From: an uncultured Coriobacteriaceae bacterium
Lineage (GTDB): Bacteria; Actinomycetota; Coriobacteriia; Coriobacteriales; Atopobiaceae
Assembly (NCBI GenBank): GCA_902798915.1
Contig: CADBYM010000001.1
Coordinates: 62,001 to 126,000, forward strand
Reading direction: 5' to 3'
Length of the DNA: 64,000 nt
Shown: piece after piece, positions 11,701-20,700 of the stretch
Numbering within the stretch: position 1 is the first letter of the stretch
How the letters are laid out: every line of letters starts with the position of its first letter
Position numbers and translations under genes: made by a program
The notes under the pieces: generated by a model
What the model was told of the DNA's origin: nothing
What the model saw: only the letters and a program-made list of their open reading frames with translations
Databases searched by the model: none

Positions 11701-14700
11701 AAGTGTTGACGGCGGAAGTCAGCAAGATCGAAGAGGGCAAGATCCTCGCCAACGGCGATTTTGAGTTCGACGATGGCACAGATCTATTCGGACATTCAGT
11801 CGAGGGTGTTACAAATAAGGACAACTTTGGTCGCATTCGCAATAAGGTGGATAAGGCCGAGTTCGAGAACTTCTCTACGGTGACCGAACTCTCCGCCCAT
11901 AAGGAATGGGTGAACGAGTACAGTACGCCCACCATTCCCGAGGGTGCGCAGGTGACCTACTTGCTGCTGGCAGATGGTGTGGACACCGAGAAGACCATAA
12001 CGCTTGACGGCACCAAGGACACCCGTGGTGAGGATGAGCCTTGGGTCGCGACGTGGAGGAATCTGGATGTCTACCGCAAGGATGCCTTTGGAAACCTCAT
12101 TCCAGTCGAGGGCAGCGACGACTACGAGCGCATTGCCTATACCGTGCGCGAGACTAAGTGCACGCCCAGCTCCTATAAAGTAGTTGGCAAGCGGGACCGC
12201 GAGGTCACTAGCGTCAGCCGTGCTGAGTTCGTGAACGAATACAAGGCGAACGGCACCTATGAGCTCAAGGGCACCAAGACCATCGAGAACCGTAGCTTCC
12301 AGGACGGTGATACGTGGACCTTCACGGTCAAGGGGGAGGAAATCCAGAACGATGCCGCGCCTGAGGAGGGTGGTTCCGGCGAAAGTGGCTCCGGTGAGGA
12401 AGGCTCGGAAGGCGATGATTCTGGCGAGTCCGACCCAGCTGCAGCTGCATCGACCGTACCCATGCCGCCTCAGACGGAAGTAACTATCAACCCCAAGACG
12501 GGTACGGTTGCTGACGTCAGCTTCGGTACGATTGAGTATACCGAGAAGGATATCAACAAGACCTATAAGTATACGATCACCGAGAGCGGAACGGTGGCGG
12601 GCGTAGAGAACGACCCCGCTCCCACTCGCGAGATCGTGGTCGAGGTAAAGGACAACAAAGACGGCACGCTCAGCGTCACCAAGACAGTCAATAGCGATAC
12701 CTTTGCCTACACTAACACCTACAAGTCCTCCGGCACGGCGGAATTCAAGGGCCAGAAGACCCTCAAGAACCGTGTGTTCAACGACGATGACAAACTGATC
12801 GTTGCCGTGGAGGGCAAGGATGGCGCTAAGGTGCCGAATCCCGATCGCATCAATGTTGACCTGACGCCCGGCCAGAATACAGCGACCTATGCGTTTGCGC
12901 CGATTACCTATACCCATGAGGATCTGGGCGGCAAGGATTCCGCGGAATTCGAGTACATCGTTACAGAGACTCCTACCATGGCGGGAACCACGCGGGAGGG
13001 CGGCGTGCATACCGTCAAGGTGGCCGTGTCCGAGCACAGTCCGAAGAAGGACGGTAAGCTGGACGTTGACATTGTCTATTCTGACGGCGACGAGGTCAGC
13101 TTCATAAACACGTACTCAGCTACCGGCGACGTGACTATTGAGGGCAAAAAGACCATCCAAAACCGCCCGTTCCAGACTGGCGACACACTGACGGTGACTG
13201 TGAGTGCAGATGAAGGCGTTAGGTTGCCCAGTCCCGCAACGAGGACCGTCACTCTGACCAATGGCCAGAATACGGCAGCCTTCGACTTCGGCACCATCGC
13301 ATACACCTTGGACGACATGAAGGATGCGAGCGGGAAGCTTCTGGAAGAGAAGACCTTCGTGTATACCGTTACCGAGACGGCCTACATGAAGGGCACGACG
13401 GCCGATGCTGCGGAGCACACGGTGACGGTGAAACTGACCGACGACAAGAAGGGCCACTTGGTTCCCGAGGTGACTTACAGCGATGGCGAGCAGGTCGAGT
13501 TCACCAACACCTACGATGCCAGCGGCAGCATTGCGCTGAGCGGCACGAAGTTCATCAGCAACCGCGCGTTCAAGGAAGGCGATACCGCGACCATCAAGAT
13601 CGAGGCTGTGACCAACGGCGCGCCCATGCCCTCCGAGCATGAGGTCACCGTCTCGCCGGATGTGGACACGAGCAGCCAGAGCTACCGCTTCGGACCAATT
13701 ACGTACACCTTGGCCCATGCTGGCGGCGCGAACAGCGAAGCGACCTACCAGTACAAGGTTACCGAGTCCGCTTGCAGCATGGATGGCGTGACCAAGGACA
13801 GCAAGGAGTACATCGTCACGGTTACCGTCAAGGACACCAGTACTGGCGCCCTGACCGTAACCGCCAACAATCAGGATGCCTTGGACTTCACCAACATCTA
13901 CAATGCCACGGGTAGTACCGTGCTCAAGGCCACCAAGAAGATTCAGAACCGCAAGTTCCTGGCAAGCGATGCCGACAAGTGGACCTTTACGGTTAGCGCG
14001 GCGGATGACGCGCCGCTGCCCAATCCGTCCAGCGTGACCATAACGCCTACCGCGGGCGAGAGCAGCTACGACTTCGAGTTTGCGGCCATCAACTACGACG
14101 AATCCGACATTGGCAAGACCTACACCTATACCATTACTGAGTCTGGCGAGGTCGCGGGCGTCACGAACGCTGCAGCTCAGGCCGTGACCGTGAAGGTGGA
14201 GGACAACAAGGACGGGACCCTGAAGGTTACCAACAGCACCGATTCAGACAAGCCGGTGTTCGTGAACACCTACGAGGCCGAGGGCGAGACCACCCTGCGT
14301 GGCGCAAAGATCATCGAAAACCGCGACTTCCAGAAGAATGACAAGTGGACCTTTACGCTGACCGGCCCTGAAGGCGCGCCCATGCCCTCCGAGAAGAGCG
14401 TGACCATCGAGCCCGAGGAAGGCCGCAGTGCTGAGTTCAGTTTTGGCCCAATCCAGTACGCCACCGCCGACATCGGCAAGGAGTACACCTACACCATTAC
14501 CGAGAGTGGCAAGGTCAACGGCGTCACCAATGATGCCGTTACGGCGAAGACCGTGACCGTAAAGGTTACCGACAATGGTGACAGAACGCTGAGCATCGAA
14601 AACAGTACCAGTGCCAACCCAGTCACGTTCACCAACTCCTACGCCGCAACCGGCAAGGTGCAGTTCAGTGGCGTAAAGACCATCGAAAACCGCAAGTTCC

Positions 14701-17700
14701 GGAACGGCGATACCCTCAAAGTGACGCTCTCCGGCGATAACCTCACCGAGAATCAGGAGAAGACCGTCAGCCTGACCGCGGGCAAGACCTCTGCAGCGTT
14801 CAGCTTCGACGAGATCACCTACAGCCTGTCTGACATGGGCGGATCGGACGAGAAGACCTTCACCTACACCATCGCCGAGGAAGCTGTCATGGCAGGCACC
14901 ACGGCCGACGGCAAGTCTCATACGGTAACGGTGAAGCTGACTGACGACAAGCAGGGCCACTTGGTTCCCGAGGTGACCTACAGCGACGGCGACAAGATTG
15001 CCTTCACCAATACATACGATGCCGAGGGCGAGATCGTGTTCGGCGGCACCAAGACCATTCAGAACCGCAAGTTCAAGGACGGCGACAGCGCGACCATCAA
15101 GATTGAGGCACAAACTGAGGGCGCGCCGATGCCGGATGATGACGAGGTGACCATCGTCCCGACCGCAGGCACCGAGAGCCAGGCGTACGCATTCGAAGCA
15201 ATCAAGTTCGACCTCAACGACCTTCCCAGGGGCGCAAACAGCTCCAAGATCTTCCAGTACAAGATCACCGAGTCTGAGTCCGACATGGCTGGCGTAACCA
15301 AGGACACCAAGAACTACATCGCCAAGGTGACCGTGACCGATGACGGCAGCGGAACGCTGAGCGTGTCCAGCAACATAGACAATGCCGCGCTGGACTTTAC
15401 CAACACCTATACCGCAACTGGCGAGATCGAGCTGGGCGGGACGAAGTCCATCGAGAACCGCGAGTTCCACGATGGAGACTCCGCAGTCTTCAAGATTGCG
15501 CGAGTAACCGAAGGCGCACCGATGCCCGACAACGATACCGCGCGGGTCACGCCTACCTACGGCGACAGCGTGGAATATGCGTTTGGCAAGATCACCTACG
15601 ACCTAGCCGATGCCGGCGGTGCGAATAGCAGCCAAAGCTACAAGTACAAGATTACCGAGTTCAACCAGGCCATGAGCGGCGTGACCAAGGACGACACGTC
15701 CTATGAGATTACCGTGACCGTGGCCGATACGGGCACCGGTGAGCTGACGGTGACCAGCACCAACAAGAGCGAACTGAACTTCACCAACATCTACGACGCC
15801 CGCGGCAACATTCAGTTCAAGGGCTCGAAGACCATCGAGGGCCGCAAGTTCAAGGACGGTGACAGCGCGACCTTTAAGATCGAGGCAATCACCGAAGGCG
15901 CACCGCTGCCAGAGAACAAGACGACAACGGTGAGCCCAACCAGTGGCGATAAGGTAGGCTACGCGCTCGATGCCATCGAGTACGAGCTGAAGGACCTGCC
16001 GGGCGGTGCCAACAGCAGCGCTGAATTCAAGTACCGCGTGTCCGAGTCCGCTTCCAGCATGGAGGGCGTGACCAAGGACGACAATGCTTACGAGATTACT
16101 GTTACTGTAACCGACAACGGAAGCGGCAAGCTTGCCGTCGAAAGCGATGTGAACAAGGCGGCGCTTGACTTCACCAACACCTACAATGCCACGGGCAGCA
16201 TCAAGTTCGGCGGCAAAAAGACCATCAAGAACCGCGACTTCCAGCCTGGCGACACCGCGACCATCGCGCTTGAGGCCGTGACGACCGGCGCCCCGATGCC
16301 GGATGTTGACGAGGTTACCGTCAGCGCTGACAGCGGCAACGCCATTCACTACGCGTTCGAGAAGATCGAGTATGCGCTCTCCGACATCCCGAACGGCGCA
16401 GGTCACAGCAAGCAATTCAAGTACAAGGTCTTCGAGACCGACTGCGACATGGACGGCGTGACCAAGGACTCCAAGGTCTATAACATCACCGTAACGGTGG
16501 CGGACAACAATACTGGTACGTTGACGGTGACCAGCAACATCGCCAAGGATGCGCTGAACTTCACCAATACCTACAACGCGAAGGGCAGCGCGGAGATCGT
16601 GGGCACGAAGGAGATGGTCGGTCGTGCGTTCCGGGCGGGCGACGAGTGGACATTCACGATTGCCTCCGAGGATGAGGACGCACCTCTTCCCGCCGAGACT
16701 TCGGTGGCCCTCAAGGCCAACGAGATGGCGTCGTTCAAGTTCCAGAAGATTGCCTACGACGTGACCGATCTCGCGGACGTGGAAGCCGATGCGGACGGTG
16801 CGCGTACCAAGACCTTCACATACACCGTGACCGAGTCCGGTGACATCGCGGGCGTGACCAACGACGTTGCAAAGACTGTAAGAGTCACCGTCACTGACCG
16901 GGGCAAGGGTACCCTCGAGGTAAAGACTGACGTTCCCGAGGGTAAGCTCACGTTCCAGAACACCTATCGCGCGTCCGGTCACACTGAGCTCGCGGGCACG
17001 AAGATGATCGCGGGCCGCCAGTTCAAGGACGGCGACGAGTGGACCTTCACCGTCAGCGCTGCCGAGGGCGTGCCCATGCCCGAGCACGACAGCATCACCA
17101 TCAACCCGAAGAGCGGCGCCTCCGCCGAGGTCGACTTCGGCAGCATCTCCTATACCCAGGCTGACGTGGGCAAGACCTACACCTACACCATCACCGAGTC
17201 CGGTGAGGTCGTGGGCGTCACGAACGACTCAGCCAAGACCGTGACCGTAGAGGTCTCCGACAAGGGCGACGGCACGCTTAAGGTGGCCAACTCCGCAACC
17301 AAGACCCCGGTCGTCTTCGAGAACACGTACGAGGCCACCGGCTCGACCACCCTTGCAGCCACCAAGACCATCTCCGGGCGCGACTTCCAGGACGGCGACG
17401 AGTGGACCTTCACCGTCGCGGCCGATGACGAATCCGCGCCGATGCCCGCGCAGAATCCAGTCACCATCAAGCCCAAGAGCGGCGCCTCCGCCGAAGTCGA
17501 CTTCGGCAGCATTGCCTTCACCGAGGTCGACGCGGGTAAGACCTACAGCTACACCATCACTGAGACTGGCGAGGTCACCAACGTAACCAATGACGCCGTG
17601 CGCACGGCAATCATTTCGATTGATGACAACGGTGACGGTACGCTCGAGGTGCGTAACTCTCAGACGCGCAGCCCGGCAACCTTTACCAACACCTACAGCG

Positions 17701-20700
17701 CCGATGGAGAGGCTGGTCTCAAGGCTACCAAGCAAATCTATGGTCGCCAGTTCCAGGACGGCGACAGCTGGACGTTCACCGTCAGCGCTGCCGAGGGCGT
17801 GCCCATGCCCGAGCACGACAGCATCACCATCAACCCGAAGAGCGGCGCCTCCGCCGAGCTCGACTTCGGCAAGATTGCCTTCACCCAAGCGGACGCGGGC
17901 AAGACCTACACCTACACCATCACCGAGTCCGGTGCGGTCGCGGGCGTCACGAATGACTCAGAGGCCAAGGAGGTCACCATCGCCGTGACCGACAACGGCG
18001 ACGGCACGCTCCAAGTGACCAACTCTGCAAACAAGACCCCGGTCATCTTCGAGAACACGTACGATGCCACCGGCTCGACCACCCTTGCAGCCACCAAGAC
18101 CATCTCTGGGCGCGACTTCCAGAACGGCGACGAGTGGACCTTCACCGTCGCGGCCGATGACGAATCCGCGCCGATGCCCGCGCAGAATCCAGTCACCATC
18201 GACCCGATGAGCGGCGCCTCCGCCGAGGTCGACTTCGGCAGCATCTCCTATACCCTGGCTGACGTGGGCAAGACCTACACCTACACCATCACCGAGTCCG
18301 GTGAGGTCGCGGGCGTCACGAACGACTCAGCCAAGACCGTGACCGTCGAGGTCTCCGACAAGGGCGACGGCACGCTCCAAGTGACCAACTCTGCAAACAA
18401 GACCCCGGTCGTCTTCACCAACGAGTACGCCGCGAGCGGCAAGCTCGTGCTCTCCGGACGCAAGTCCATCAAAGACAAGCCCGATACCATGGACCTCTCC
18501 GGCTTCAAGTTCACAGTCACTGAGGACGGCGAGAAGGTCGCGACGGGCGCCTCCGACGCCGATGGCACCATCACCTTCGACGAGATTTCCTACGAGAGCC
18601 TCGACTCCGTGGGTATCCACACCTACGTCGTCTCCGAGGACGCCGACACCAAGGACGGCGTGACCAACACCAAGGAGGCTAAGACCGTGGTCGTCGAGGT
18701 CTCCGACAACGGCGACGGCACGCTCAAGGCTGAGGCGTCCCAAGGCGGCGTCGCGCTCGATGCTGTGAGCTTCGAGAACGAGTACAAGGCCGAGGGCAGC
18801 GTGGTTCTCTCTGTGAGCAAGACCTTCAACGACTGGTCCAAGGCCGATGGCTTCGGGTTCACCCTCACGGCCGTCACAAAGGGCGCGCCGATGCCTGCGG
18901 ACGACGGCAACAAGGCCACCGTCACGGAGAGCAAGACCACGGCCGACTTCGGCACGATCACCTACACCAAGGCGGGTACGTACGAGTATGCCATCACTGA
19001 GGACGTTCCCACCGGAGTCACGGTCAAAGCCTCGACCAATGACGGCATCACCTATGACGTAGCCGCCCGCACCGTGACGGTCACGGTCACCGACAACGGC
19101 GACGGCACGCTAAGCGCTGAGGCGGACTACGGCACGTCAGGCAACGTCTTCGTCAACACCTACTCAGCGAGCGGCGAGGTGGTGCTGGGTGCCACGAAGA
19201 GCTTCAACGACTGGACCAAGGCCGACGGCTTCGGGTTCACCCTCGCCGCCGTCACCGAGGGCGCACCGATGCCTGCGGGCAACGGAAACAAGGCAACTGC
19301 CACCGAGTCGGAGGCAGCGCTGTTCGGCAAGATAACCTACGACGAGCCCGGCATCTACGAGTACGTCATCACCGAGGATGTCCCCGCTGGTGTTACGAGG
19401 CAGAACCCGATCAGGGGCGGCATCACCTACGACACGAGCGAGAAGCACGTGACCGTCACCGTGACCGATGACGGGAAGGGCCACCTAACGGCGACGCCGA
19501 GCGTGCTTCCGAGTGGGTTGACCTTCGCCAACACCTACGAGACGACCGAAGTCACCGGCAGGAAGGTGTGGGTTGACGACGCGACCCATGCGGATGACAC
19601 GCGTCCGGAGTCCATCACCGTGCAGCTGCAGAGCAGGAAGGGAACAGGCGACTGGACCGACGTGGCGGGCAAGACCGCGACGCTCACCGGCGACGAAACG
19701 AGCTTCTCCTTCACGAATCTGCCAAAGTATGATGACCGTACGGAGCTCGACTACCGCGTCATCGAGACCAACGTGCCCGAGGGCTACGTGGCGACCGGTG
19801 GCACGGTGGACGACGAGTACGTGATCACCAACACCATCACCGAAAAGCGCGAGGCAGAGAAGCCCACAAGCCTCACCGTACGTAAGGTCAGCGCTGACGA
19901 AGAGCCGCTCGCAGGCGCAACCTTTACGCTCACCTCCTCCGACGGCTCGACCAAGGACTACGTCACCGGCACGGATGGCAGGGCCTCCATCGAATTCACG
20001 ACGACGGGCACGTGGACCTTGCAGGAGACGAAGGCGCCGTCAGGCTACGTTGTGAACGACCAGATATACAACATCGAAGTCACGCGCAACGGCATTCAGA
20101 GCATCACCTACGAAACGGGCAATGCGGTGTGGACATGGCTCTACAACCTCGTGATGCGCCCGATGTTAGCGGACGGGACCCTCACCGTCGAGGACGAGCA
20201 GACCTCGGTGAAGGTCGCCAAGGTGGACGTAGCGGGCAAGGAGCTCGCAGGCGTTACGTTGCAGGTCCTGGACGAGGCAGGAAAGATCGTAAAGGAGTGG
20301 ACGACCAAGGGCAGCAAGGGCGAGGCAGAAGAGCTCCGCGGCCTTGTGACGGACGTGCGCTACGTCATCCATGAGGCCCAGGCGCCCGCAGGCTATGTGA
20401 AGGCCCAGGATGCGGCATTCACCATCAGCGCGAAGGGCGAGGTCAAGTACCTAGGCGCCAAGCGCGGTGACGGCGCGCTCCTGGTCGTCAACTCGCCGAC
20501 GAGCGGCACGGCCACCCTCGTGGTGAGCAAGGTCGTTGCGGGCGAGGAAGGATGGGACGAGTCCGAAGAGTACGAGTTCGAACTCCGGAAGGTCGACGCG
20601 ACGACGAGCGACGTCATCTCTACCGACACCACGAAGGTCAAGGCAGGCAAGACGGGCGAGTTCGGCGCGATCACGTACGTCCAGCCGGGCACCTATGACT

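Noticed and set aside
14244-18743. Several long minus-strand open frames opposite the isopeptide array
   Set aside because: They repeat with the same period as the plus-strand domains and result from GC-rich third positions; no family motif is present.
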